Shown here: piece by piece, positions 9,658-17,841 of the stretch | Layout: every line of letters starts with the position of its first letter | Numbering within the stretch: the first letter of the stretch is position 1 | Assembly: GCA_020635905.1 (NCBI GenBank) | Contig: JACJYV010000004.1 | Coordinates: 558,001-622,000, forward strand | DNA: 64,000 nucleotides | Origin: Bacteroidia bacterium | GTDB taxonomy: Bacteria > Bacteroidota > Bacteroidia > J057 > JADKCL01 | Direction: 5' to 3' | The notes under the pieces: generated by a model | The model's input: only the letters and a program-made list of their open reading frames with translations | Database searches by the model: none | What the model was told of the DNA's origin: nothing | Program-made: the position numbers and the translations under genes

Positions 9658-12582
9658 ATGGTAAGAAAATTCACCTCCACCCTTCTACTTTTGGTGCTGG
9701 GTTCTTTGGGGATTCATCTTCCCGCTCAGAATACAGCTGAATTGCTAAATCAGCAATTAAAAAGTGCTCAACAGGAGTTGGGTCTCACAAATTCTGACCT
9801 TGAGCAGGTGATTATCCAGAGCGAATCGCAAACACCCGAAAGCCCGTTGACTCACATTTATTTTCGGCAACAAGCCCATGGAATTGGCATTTATCAGGCA
9901 GTGGGAAATGCAAGTTTTCGTGAAAATGGCCAGCTTTTTGGGTTCAATTGCGCATTTATCCCGGGCGCTTCAGAACGAACCAATCTCAATTTTCCTCAGA
10001 TTACTGCCAAAGAAGCCCTGGAGTTTGCCGTGCAGGCGCTTGACCTGGGCACCATTTCCGACCTGATGGTCACTCAGGCCCCATCTGGAGCAGATCAAGC
10101 CCTTGTTTTTAATAAAGGTGGCATTTCACAGGAGCCCATTCCCGCACGGCTGATGTATTTCGCAGATAAAAATAGCGATTTGCGCCTGGCCTGGGATCTT
10201 TCTATTCTGCCACTGCATGGCCAAAACTGGTGGAGCCTGAAAATTGATGCTGCGGATGGCAAATTGCTCGAGGCATTTGACTGGAATCTTTCCTGCAACT
10301 GGGGCCTGGATGCTCCAGGAGAGGTTTTTCCCTGGGAAATTGAGTCGCCCCCCCTCCCACTTTCCCTGGCGGTTGCAGATGCGCTCCCTCCCCTTCCTTC
10401 GGCCAAAATCCTGGCCCCGGATTCCTATACTGTATTTTCTCTGCCGGTCGAAAGCCCCAATTTTGGGGGTCGGTCCCTGGTGGTGAATCCTGCGGTGGCC
10501 AATGCCTCTCCCTTTGGCTGGCACGATACCAATGGCGCACCCGGGGCAGAATTTACCATCACCCGCGGCAATAATGTACACGCCCAGGAAGACCAAAACG
10601 GCAACGATGGCACGGGCGCCAGCCCAAATGGCACGGCTTCCCTGGATTTTAATTTTGCCTACAATCCTGCCGCTCAACCCAATACCTATACCAATGCGGC
10701 CACCACCAATTTGTTTTACATGAACAACCGCATGCACGATGTGTGGTACCAATATGGTTTTACCGAGTCTGCGGGCAATTTTCAGTCGAATAATTATGGT
10801 CGTGGCGGCACCGCCAATGACTATGTGCTGGCCGACGCCCAGGACGGATCTGGGATGAATAACGCCAATTTTGGCACTCCCACAGACGGAAACCGTCCGC
10901 GCATGCAGATGTTCCTTTGGAATGGTGCCACCACAGTCAATTTTATTGTCAACTCCCCTCCTTCTGTGGCGGGATCTTACGGAGCGGTTGAGGCAGGCTT
11001 TGGCCCGGGGCTCACCACCACTCCCATCACGGCCAATCTGGTTTTGGTGAATGACGGTACAGGATCGCCCAGTGAAGGCTGTAGTGCCCTGGTAAACGGG
11101 GCAGCCGTGAATGGCCGCATTGCCCTGGTTGACCGGGGCACCTGCACCTTCGTGACCAAAGTCAGCAATGCCCAGGCTGCGGGGGCCATTGCCTGTGTGG
11201 TATGCAATAATGTGCCGGGTTCGCCCATTGCCATGGGAGGTGCCGCTGGCGGAATCACCATTCCTTCAGTTATGATCAGCCAGTCTGATTGTGCGTTGTT
11301 GAAGGCTCAGCTGGCGAGTGGAGTGAATGTAAGCCTCAGCAATACAGGCGCTACAGTTGACAAGGACGGCGATCTGGACAATGGTATCATTGCCCACGAG
11401 TACGGCCACGGCATCTCCAACCGCCTGACAGGCGGTCCTGCCAATTCCAATTGCCTCGGCAATGCCGAGCAGATGGGCGAAGGCTGGAGTGATTTTTTCG
11501 GGTTGGTCATGACCATCGAGTCAGGTGATCTGCCCACTGACATCCGTGGGATCGGCACTTATGCCATTTCCGAGCCGCCCAACGGCGGCGGGATTCGTCC
11601 GGCCCCCTACACGACCGACATGACGGTCAATCCGTTTACCTACGGAGACATTTCCAATACGGGAGCAATCAGTCAGCCTCACGGAATTGGGTTCCTCTGG
11701 TGCAATATGCTGTGGGAAATGACCTGGAATCTGATTGGCCAGTATGGCTTTGATCCGGATATAGTCAATGGCACGGGCGGCAATAACATGGCCATGCGGC
11801 TGGTGATTGAGGGGATTAAGCTGCAGCCCTGCAGTCCTGGTTTTGTGAATGGCCGGGACGCCATTCTGGCGGCAGACAATGCCATCTATGGCGGAGCCAA
11901 CCAATGTCTGATCTGGGCCGCCTTTGCCAAGCGCGGGCTGGGTTTCAGTGCCAGTCAGGGCAGCGCCAATAACCGTTCAGATGGTGCTGAGGCCTTTGAC
12001 ATCCCGGTCACTTGTCAGAATTTGCCTGTGGTCTGGCAGAATATTGCGGCTGTACCCCAGGGAGATCAGATCCTGGTAAAATGGGATCTGGCCGCTGAAT
12101 TCGAAAATCAGGGATTTGAGGTGTTGCGTCGTTCAGAGTTTGAGCAGAATTTCCAGCAAATTGGTTTTGTGAAAGCCAGAGGCAACTCTGCTGAACCCGT
12201 AGCCTATGATTTTCCCGACACCCAGGTGGAGCAGGAAATCACCTATTTTTACCGCCTGCGCCAACTTGATCTGAATGGCTTTGAAACCTTTTCTACCGTG
12301 GTGGCTGCCCGTCTGGAAGGTACAGGTCCCCAGTTTAGCCTTTACCCCAACCCTGCCCAGGGAACTGTCACCCTGGGGCTGGCCATGAAGGAGGAGCAGC
12401 CCGTCGAAATCCGCATATTCAATATATTGGGAATGGAAGTATTTGCTCAACATCTTCCTTCCGCTCGTCCCGGCCAGCAAGTCATGCTGGACTTGTCAAT
12501 CCTGGGCGCAGGCGCCTACCTGGTCAAGGTTGGCTATGTAAATGGGGTGCAGACGAAGAAATTGATTTTGGAACGGGATTAA
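9658..12582 (+). CDS. M36 (fungalysin-type) metalloprotease with PA domain and T9SS sorting domain
   Basis: A 974-aa secreted zinc protease. It has a signal peptide (LLLLVLGSLGIHLPAQ) and an FTP/PepSY-like propeptide to about residue 210. The catalytic domain carries HEYGH at residues 580-584, with the third ligand in GEGWSDFFG (E608), the M36 pattern. A protease-associated (PA) domain is inserted before the active site (about 455-560; INGRIALVDRGTC-like segment, AQAAGAIACVVCNN). After the peptidase comes a beta domain (FEVLRRSEFEQNF), then a type A sorting domain from YPNPAQGTVTLGL to the end. Expected to be exported by T9SS and to digest extracellular protein. It is monocistronic by spacing and its catalytic residues are intact. 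Confidence 0.95.
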   Translation: MVRKFTSTLLLLVLGSLGIHLPAQNTAELLNQQLKSAQQELGLTNSDLEQVIIQSESQTPESPLTHIYFRQQAHGIGIYQAVGNASFRENGQLFGFNCAFIPGASERTNLNFPQITAKEALEFAVQALDLGTISDLMVTQAPSGADQALVFNKGGISQEPIPARLMYFADKNSDLRLAWDLSILPLHGQNWWSLKIDAADGKLLEAFDWNLSCNWGLDAPGEVFPWEIESPPLPLSLAVADALPPLPSAKILAPDSYTVFSLPVESPNFGGRSLVVNPAVANASPFGWHDTNGAPGAEFTITRGNNVHAQEDQNGNDGTGASPNGTASLDFNFAYNPAAQPNTYTNAATTNLFYMNNRMHDVWYQYGFTESAGNFQSNNYGRGGTANDYVLADAQDGSGMNNANFGTPTDGNRPRMQMFLWNGATTVNFIVNSPPSVAGSYGAVEAGFGPGLTTTPITANLVLVNDGTGSPSEGCSALVNGAAVNGRIALVDRGTCTFVTKVSNAQAAGAIACVVCNNVPGSPIAMGGAAGGITIPSVMISQSDCALLKAQLASGVNVSLSNTGATVDKDGDLDNGIIAHEYGHGISNRLTGGPANSNCLGNAEQMGEGWSDFFGLVMTIESGDLPTDIRGIGTYAISEPPNGGGIRPAPYTTDMTVNPFTYGDISNTGAISQPHGIGFLWCNMLWEMTWNLIGQYGFDPDIVNGTGGNNMAMRLVIEGIKLQPCSPGFVNGRDAILAADNAIYGGANQCLIWAAFAKRGLGFSASQGSANNRSDGAEAFDIPVTCQNLPVVWQNIAAVPQGDQILVKWDLAAEFENQGFEVLRRSEFEQNFQQIGFVKARGNSAEPVAYDFPDTQVEQEITYFYRLRQLDLNGFETFSTVVAARLEGTGPQFSLYPNPAQGTVTLGLAMKEEQPVEIRIFNILGMEVFAQHLPSARPGQQVMLDLSILGAGAYLVKVGYVNGVQTKKLILERD

Positions 12583-12664
12583 GGGTTGGTTGGTGGTTGG
12601 TGGTCGGTCAGGACTAACGACTAACCTCTTCTCTCTTAAATCTACCATCTAACCCTCTAACATC

Positions 12665-13384
12665 TCAAAAATAAACATCCCCTTTCAGCTCCTCCATGGG
12701 CACTCCCCCGGGCTGGTCATAGACCACCTCCCCTTTCCTCACCCCGATGATGCGGGCCGAGCGGTCCAGCAGGGGGCTTTCGTCGTGGGTGGTGCAGAGC
12801 ACGCATTTGCCCGAGGCGGCCAGATCTGAGATCAATTGGTAAATGGCGTCGCGGTTGAGGGGGTCGAGAGATTGGGCGGGCTCGTCGAGCAGAAGCACGG
12901 GAGCTTCCTGGCAGAGCGAACGCGCAATCATCACTTTTTGTCTTTCCCCGCCGGATAGCTGGTCGAGGGTGCGGTCGCGAAACCCGGCGATGCCCAGCTG
13001 TTCCATGTAGGTATCTGCCGTTTGGTGGTCTTTTTCGGTGTAATTACCCATCCAGCCGAGGTAAGGAAAACGGCCCATCAGCACAAAATCGGCCACATTG
13101 ACCGAAAACGGTACCTGCAAAAGCTGGTGCACCAGAGCCAGACTGCGGGCCCGTTGCCGGGGTTGCATGGTGCTGATTTCCTGATTTTCAAGGCAAATGC
13201 TACCCCGATAGGGCACAATTCCGCAAACAGAACGAAATAAAGTGGTTTTACCACTGCCGTTCAGGCCGATCAGGTAATGCAAACCCGGAGAAAAAGAAAG
13301 AGAAATATCCCGCAGAATATTTCTCTTTCCATAATCAACCTGAACCTGGGTTAATTCAAGAACCGAAGACTTAATATTCGTCAT
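12665..13384 (-). CDS. ABC transporter ATP-binding protein, FecE/HmuV/BtuD type
   Basis: A 239-aa ATPase with Walker A GLNGSGKTTLF, Q-loop region, signature LSGGERQKVMIARSL, Walker B VLLLDEPAQSLD and H-loop CTTHDES. The Q-loop to signature segment (DFVLMGRFPYLGWMGNYTEKD) matches ATPases of iron-siderophore, heme and cobalamin importers. The ATG at 13384 is chosen; it overlaps the 3' end of the DUF2795 gene by 14 nt, and the frame extends further upstream only through that gene. No permease or binding protein is adjacent, so it would have to work with permeases encoded elsewhere. The nearby cobalamin adenosyltransferase makes vitamin B12 a reasonable guess for the substrate (inference). Confidence 0.87.
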   Translation of the reverse strand: MTNIKSSVLELTQVQVDYGKRNILRDISLSFSPGLHYLIGLNGSGKTTLFRSVCGIVPYRGSICLENQEISTMQPRQRARSLALVHQLLQVPFSVNVADFVLMGRFPYLGWMGNYTEKDHQTADTYMEQLGIAGFRDRTLDQLSGGERQKVMIARSLCQEAPVLLLDEPAQSLDPLNRDAIYQLISDLAASGKCVLCTTHDESPLLDRSARIIGVRKGEVVYDQPGGVPMEELKGDVYF

Positions 13385-13589
13385 CGTTGAACAGGAAGTC
13401 GTCTTTGGTCGGATAATCCGGCCAAATCTCCTCGATATTATCGTAGGGGCCTTCTTCCTGAAGGTCACGAAGGTTTTCAATCACCTCGTCCGGGGCACCT
13501 GAGCGCTGGGCAAAATCGATTAATTCATCTTTAGTGGCGGGCCAGGGTGCATCTTCAAGATATGTGGCTAATTCCAGTGTCCAATACAT
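13371..13589 (-). CDS. DUF2795 domain protein
   Basis: A 72-aa acidic cytoplasmic protein. Residues 5-50 (ATYLEDAPWPATKDELIDFA then RSGAPDEVIENLRDLQE) match the DUF2795 pattern of a short helical domain with the conserved WPATKxEL segment. The acidic tail contains EEIWPDYPTKDDF. The ATG at 13589 is used because the upstream in-frame part has no family character. It overlaps the following ABC ATPase gene by 14 nt, which suggests translational coupling. Function unknown for the family. Confidence 0.83.
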   Translation of the reverse strand: MYWTLELATYLEDAPWPATKDELIDFAQRSGAPDEVIENLRDLQEEGPYDNIEEIWPDYPTKDDFLFNDDEY

Positions 13590-13702
13590 ATTAGTGGGTA
13601 CTATTCTGTTACTAAAGCGCAAAAATAGAATAATCCGGAAGATTTCCCAATGTTTTTTTTCCAACGGGGAGAATTAGGCAAAATCTGCGAAAAAGGCTGA
13701 TT

Positions 13703-14245
13703 TTAAGGCTTCCATGGAATCTCTTCCGCCATATTTAAGCGGGTGGTTTTGCGGGCAAATACAAAGAGAAAATCTGACAGGCGATTGAGGTAGCGCAGGA
13801 TGATTTCCTCCACGGGTTGTTGCTCGTGCAATTCCACGATTCTCCTTTCCGCCCGGCGGGCCACCGTGCGGGCCACGTGTACCATGCTGTTGGCCGGATG
13901 ACCACCCGGGAGGATAAAAGTCTGCAGGGGCGGCAGGGTGGCTTCCATTTCGTCAATGGATGTTTCCAGCACCTCAATATCTGATTCCTGCACCTCGGGC
14001 AATTTCATGTGACTTTTGCCGGGATCTGAAGCCAGGTGCGATCCAATGGTAAACAGGGTATTCTGAATTTGTTGAAAGAGCGGCACATAGGAATCAGAAC
14101 TGGGAATATCGCGCACCATGCCAATCCAGGAATTCAATTCATCCACCGTGCCATAGGCCTCAATTCGCAGATGGTGTTTGGCCACCCGGGTGCCTCCAAT
14201 CAGACTGGTGGTGCCTTTATCTCCTTTTTTCGTGTAAATCTTCAT
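13703..14245 (-). CDS. Cob(I)alamin adenosyltransferase, PduO type
   Basis: A 180-aa cytoplasmic enzyme that transfers the adenosyl group of ATP to cob(I)alamin to give adenosylcobalamin. The N-terminus MKIYTKKGDKGTTSLIGG is the ATP-binding signature of the PduO family; the later motifs YGTVDELNSWIG, FILPGGHPANSMVHVART and RRAERRIVEL, with the terminal NRLSDFLFVFAR segment, are all present. Length and motifs are complete. It is 6 nt from the upstream lipoprotein gene in a minus-strand cluster with the CoA-transferase genes, consistent with one transcription unit. Confidence 0.95.
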   Translation of the reverse strand: MKIYTKKGDKGTTSLIGGTRVAKHHLRIEAYGTVDELNSWIGMVRDIPSSDSYVPLFQQIQNTLFTIGSHLASDPGKSHMKLPEVQESDIEVLETSIDEMEATLPPLQTFILPGGHPANSMVHVARTVARRAERRIVELHEQQPVEEIILRYLNRLSDFLFVFARKTTRLNMAEEIPWKP

Positions 14246-14251
14246 GAAATT

Positions 14252-14788
14252 TTATTTTTCTCTAAACTCTGAGGGTATGAAAAAGTTCAGGCTGATCCCT
14301 TCCTTGCCGGGCAGCATCTTCAATCTTGTTTCAATTCTTGCCCTTCCTGCCCGGCTCGACACCCATTTGCGGTCGCCAAATCCCCCGTCGGCCACGCCAT
14401 GCATGTTAGAAAGGTGTTCCTCCATTTCGCGGTAAAGATCGCCTGCTTCCACCTGGTCGTTCAAATGTACATTGCAAATGATGCTGATCAACTCCTGGTT
14501 GTCCCGTTCAGGGTCGGTAAAGTATTCAATCCGGGCATAACGGCCTCCCTCCAGTTCCAGCTTATAAACCAATCCAAATTCGTCGTCATGAACCAGTGCA
14601 GCGGCCGTTTCAACCTTTTTTACCTCTTCCAGGGGCCAGCCCAGCTCAACGCCCCGAAATATCCCCTCCTTTTCTGTGACCAGGTCGGTGAAAGTGGAGG
14701 AACGGGCTTTTTGGGGAGAATTGCAGGCCTGCTGGAACAGCAAAAGCGCCATTACCAGCCAAAAAGGAAAGAAAAGGGATTTAGACAT
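14252..14788 (-). CDS. Lipoprotein of unknown function
   Basis: A 178-aa predicted lipoprotein: signal peptide MSKSLFFPFWLVMALLLFQQ ending in the lipobox QQAC. The ATG at 14788 is selected because it gives this signal peptide; the open frame upstream runs into scoB. The mature part has an acidic region (ELGWPLEEVKKVE), a central beta region (EFGLVYKLELEGGRYARIEY) and no family motif I recognise. It lies 1 nt after scoB and 6 nt before the adenosyltransferase gene, so it is inside the operon. Role unknown. Confidence 0.75.
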   Translation of the reverse strand: MSKSLFFPFWLVMALLLFQQACNSPQKARSSTFTDLVTEKEGIFRGVELGWPLEEVKKVETAAALVHDDEFGLVYKLELEGGRYARIEYFTDPERDNQELISIICNVHLNDQVEAGDLYREMEEHLSNMHGVADGGFGDRKWVSSRAGRARIETRLKMLPGKEGISLNFFIPSEFREK

Positions 14789-14789
14789 C

Positions 14790-15449
14790 TTAGCCCAGGT
14801 CCATTTCCGGAATCTCCCCTTCCACCACCAGGCGACCTGCGGTCTTGGCCACAATTTCCTCCACCGACACCCCGGGAGCGCGTTCCAACAGTTTGAACCC
14901 ATCGGGAGTTACCTCCATCAGAGCCAGTTCGGTCACAATTTTCTTTACACAACGTACCCCGGTAATGGGCAGGGTGCATTTGGGCAGCAATTTGGATTCT
15001 CCATCGCGGCTGGTGTGCATCATGGCCACGATGATATTTTCCGCAGAAGCCACCAGGTCCATGGCCCCGCCCATGCCTTTGACCATTTTGCCGGGTATCT
15101 TCCAGTTGGCAATGTCGCCATTATCCGAAACTTCCATCGCGCCGAGCACGGTCAGGTTCACGTGGCCGCCACGGATCATGCCAAAGCTGGTGGCCGAATC
15201 AAACAGGGCCGATCCCGGCATGAAGGTCACGGTCTGTTTGCCCGCGTTGATCAGGTCGGCATCCACCTCTTCCTCGTAGGGAAAGGGACCCATGCCTAGC
15301 AGACCATTTTCAGATTGCAGCATCACGGTGATCCCCTCGGGAATGTAATTTGCAACCAAAGTAGGGATGCCAATCCCCAGATTCACGTAGTACCCGTCTT
15401 TGAGTTCGCGGGCGATCCGTTTGGCTATTCCATTTTTATCGAGTGGCAT
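14790..15449 (-). CDS. scoB: 3-oxoacid CoA-transferase subunit B
   Basis: A 219-aa beta subunit of succinyl-CoA:3-ketoacid CoA-transferase (SCOT), which with ScoA exchanges CoA between succinyl-CoA and acetoacetate in ketone-body and amino-acid degradation. The active-site glutamate motif SENGLLGMG is at about residues 46-54; other family motifs are NLGIGIPTLVANYI, GGHVNLTVLGAMEVS and KMVKGMGGAMDL. The ATG at 15449 gives the usual N-terminus (KNGIAKRIARELKDGYYVN). It lies 36 nt after scoA. Full length and intact. Confidence 0.96.
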   Translation of the reverse strand: MPLDKNGIAKRIARELKDGYYVNLGIGIPTLVANYIPEGITVMLQSENGLLGMGPFPYEEEVDADLINAGKQTVTFMPGSALFDSATSFGMIRGGHVNLTVLGAMEVSDNGDIANWKIPGKMVKGMGGAMDLVASAENIIVAMMHTSRDGESKLLPKCTLPITGVRCVKKIVTELALMEVTPDGFKLLERAPGVSVEEIVAKTAGRLVVEGEIPEMDLG

Positions 15450-15485
15450 TTTAATTTTCGTTTGGGGTTGAATGAAGGGGATAAA

Positions 15486-16184
15486 TCACTTGCGGGGAGT
15501 AATCGTGCGCTGCTCGATCCTTTTTTCGTAGTTGACGCCCTGGAAAATGCGCTGCACGAAAATTCCCGGGGTGTGAATCTGGTTGGGATCGAGTTCCCCG
15601 GGTTCGACCAGTTCCTCCACCTCGGCAATGGTTATGGTGCCGGCCATGGCCATCATGGGATTGAAATTGCGGGCCGTTCCCTTGAATATGAGATTTCCCA
15701 GTCGGTCTCCCTTCCAGGCCTTGACCAGGGCAAAATCGGCTTTCAGGGCGTGTTCGAGCAGATAATATTTGCCATCAAACAAACGAATCTCCTTGCCCTC
15801 GGCGACTTCAGTCCCATAACCTGCGGGGGTATAAAAGGCAGGAATGCCTGCTCCGCCCGCCCGCAGGCGTTCGGCCAGGGTGCCCTGAGGAATCAGGTCC
15901 ACTTCCAGTTCGCCCGACAAAAGCTGCCGCTCAAATTCGGCATTTTCACCCACATAGGAGCTGATCATTTTCTTCACCTGCCGTTGTTGCAGCATCAGGC
16001 CGATGCCAAAATCGTCCACCCCGGCGTTATTGGAAATGCAGGTCAGACCCTTGATTTTGGCTGCCACCAGGGCTGAAATGCAGTTTTCGGGAATTCCACA
16101 CAGGCCAAATCCGCCCAACATCAGGGTCATGCCATCGCGGATGTCGTGAATGGCTTCGGCTGCGTTGGCTACCACTTTGTTCAT
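15486..16184 (-). CDS. scoA: 3-oxoacid CoA-transferase subunit A
   Basis: A 232-aa alpha subunit of the SCOT-type CoA-transferase. It shows the CoA-transferase family I pattern: GGFGLCGIPENCI near residue 24, ISNNAGVDDFGIG, the GTLAERLRAGGAGIPAFYTP segment and EHALKADFALVKAWKGD. Length is as expected. It is the first gene of a minus-strand cluster continuing with scoB, a lipoprotein and the cobalamin adenosyltransferase. The upstream 1.6 kb is repeats, so its promoter must lie in the first ~120 bp beyond the start. Confidence 0.96.
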   Translation of the reverse strand: MNKVVANAAEAIHDIRDGMTLMLGGFGLCGIPENCISALVAAKIKGLTCISNNAGVDDFGIGLMLQQRQVKKMISSYVGENAEFERQLLSGELEVDLIPQGTLAERLRAGGAGIPAFYTPAGYGTEVAEGKEIRLFDGKYYLLEHALKADFALVKAWKGDRLGNLIFKGTARNFNPMMAMAGTITIAEVEELVEPGELDPNQIHTPGIFVQRIFQGVNYEKRIEQRTITPRK

Positions 16185-16305
16185 ATTATTCAGAGTTTTT
16201 GCTTGAATCCAGATCCCCCGGCAAGCCCGAAGGGATGTAAAACTAATTAATTTTGGACATAAATTCCTGTCATTATTGGATGGTTTATTTGGGATCGGAC
16301 TTAGA

Positions 16306-17520
16306 GGCCAGGGTTAAAACCCAGCCTTATTGAATTTCCATTATGAATTCCTAGAATTCATTCCCGCGGATTCAATAGGGGTGGGCTTCAGCCCACCCCT
16401 GAAGGAAAAATTTTGGCGTAGCCCACAGTGGTGCGGGGCCATGGCAAACCCAGGGGGCGGATTGAGCGTTTGGAGTGGGAAGCTTGGGGGGATGTGCGAT
16501 TGGGCCTATGTGTGGTGGGGCAGGGCATAAGGGTTTGCCGCTTTTGCTTCTTTTTTAAAAAGAAGGCCTGCCCGGCGAGGGCAAACCCAATATCTAACCC
16601 CAAAAACCATTCAGGGGTGGGCTTCAGCCCCCCCCTACCCAGACGGGCAACCTGCCCGATTTCATATCTTTCAGGGGCCCCTATTGAATGATTCACCCTG
16701 GATTCATTCCCGATTCCCATTCTGGCCAGGGTTAAAACCCAGCCCTATTGAATTTCCATTATGAATTCCCAGAATTCATTCCCGCGGATTCAATAGGGGT
16801 GGGCTTCAGCCCACCCCTGAAGGAAAAATTTTGGCGTAGCCCACAGTGGTGCGGGGCCATGGCAAACCCAGGGGCGGATTGAGCGTTTGGAGTGGGAAGC
16901 TTGGGGGGCATGTGCGATTGGGCCTATGTGTGGTGGGGCAGGGCATAAGGGTTTGCCGCTTTTGCTTCTTTTTTAAAAAGAAGGCCTGCCCGGCGAGGGC
17001 AAACCCAATATCTAACCCCAAAAACCATTCAGGGGTGGGCTTCAGTCCACCCCTACCCAGACGGGCAACCTGCCCGATTTCATATCTTTCAGGGGCGGGT
17101 TAATCCCGAAGGGACTAAAGAACCCGCCCTTTAACCTGAGGCCAGGGTTAAAACCCAGCCCTATTGAATAAATCCCCATAAATTCATTCCCCCAGATTCA
17201 ATAGGGGTGGGCTGAAGCCCACCCCTACCTTTTTCATTCAGGGCCGGGTTAATCCCGAAGGGACTAAATCAATCCGGGGGATTGAAGCCGCGAAGCGGGG
17301 ATATTTTTTGGCGAAGCCAACCTGGGTGGGGTGGCTATGCCAAAACCAGGGGGCGGCCTTGAGCGAGGGGAGTGGGTGGCTTGGGGCCTTGTGTGCTGGG
17401 TCCGTGGTGTGAGGGGGCAGGGTTTAGGTTTTGGCGCTTTTTGCTTCTTTTTCTAAAAAAGAAGGCCCGCCCGGCCAGGGCAAACCCAATAACTAACCCC
17501 AAAAACTATTCAGGGGTGGG
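16306..17520. repeat. Three tandem copies of a long intergenic repeat
   Basis: Copy 1 (16306 to about 16678) and copy 2 (16724 to about 17096) are nearly identical and offset by 418 bp. Copy 3 (about 17141-17520) is diverged but keeps the order of blocks. Each copy has GGCCAGGGTTAAAACCCAGC at its left, a pairing AATAGGGGTGGGCT/AGCCCACCCC block, a GCCATGGCAAACCCAGGG-type block, and a right-hand hairpin around CTTCTTTTTTAAAAAGAAGG followed by GCCCGGC(G/C)AGGGC. A fourth diverged copy of the right part is at about 63410-63575. Small open frames inside the copies are not conserved in reading frame, so this looks non-coding. Confidence 0.8.
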
Positions 17521-17735
17521 CAATCTGCCAGGCCGGGTTAATCCCGAAGGGAAAAAGAACCCAGGCCTTTAATTGGAGGGCAGGGTTAATCCCAAAGGGA
17601 CTAAAGAACCCCGCCCTATTGAATAAACCCAATAAATTCATTTTTCTGGATTCCATAGGGGTGGGCTTCAGCCCACCCCTACCTTTTTCATTCAGGGCCG
17701 GGTTAATCCCAAAGGGACTAAAGAACCCGCCCCTA
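17096..17735. repeat. Five short hairpin repeats (GGGTTAATCCC...GGGACTAAAGAACCC)
   Basis: A ~38-bp palindromic sequence built from GGGCGGGTTAATCCCGAAGG and GACTAAAGAACCCGCCC occurs near 17096, 17242, 17532, 17579 and 17695 in one orientation. The outer arms pair (GGGCGGGTT/AACCCGCCC) and so do the inner ones (CCCGAAGGG), giving a cloverleaf-like or double hairpin. It lies between and beyond the copies of the longer repeat and fills most of the gap up to the gene at 17842. Confidence 0.7.
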
Positions 17736-17841
17736 TGGAATGACCCCTTAAATTCACCCAAACCAAACAAACCCCCATTTTCCAACTCTTTTTATTAAAT
17801 TGCTTACTTAACAAGCCAGCTAAACATCAATTCGGTCGCCC

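Noticed and set aside
16330..17785. Several short open frames in the 16-17.8 kb repeats
   Set aside because: They follow the repeats, are not kept in phase between copies and resemble no protein.
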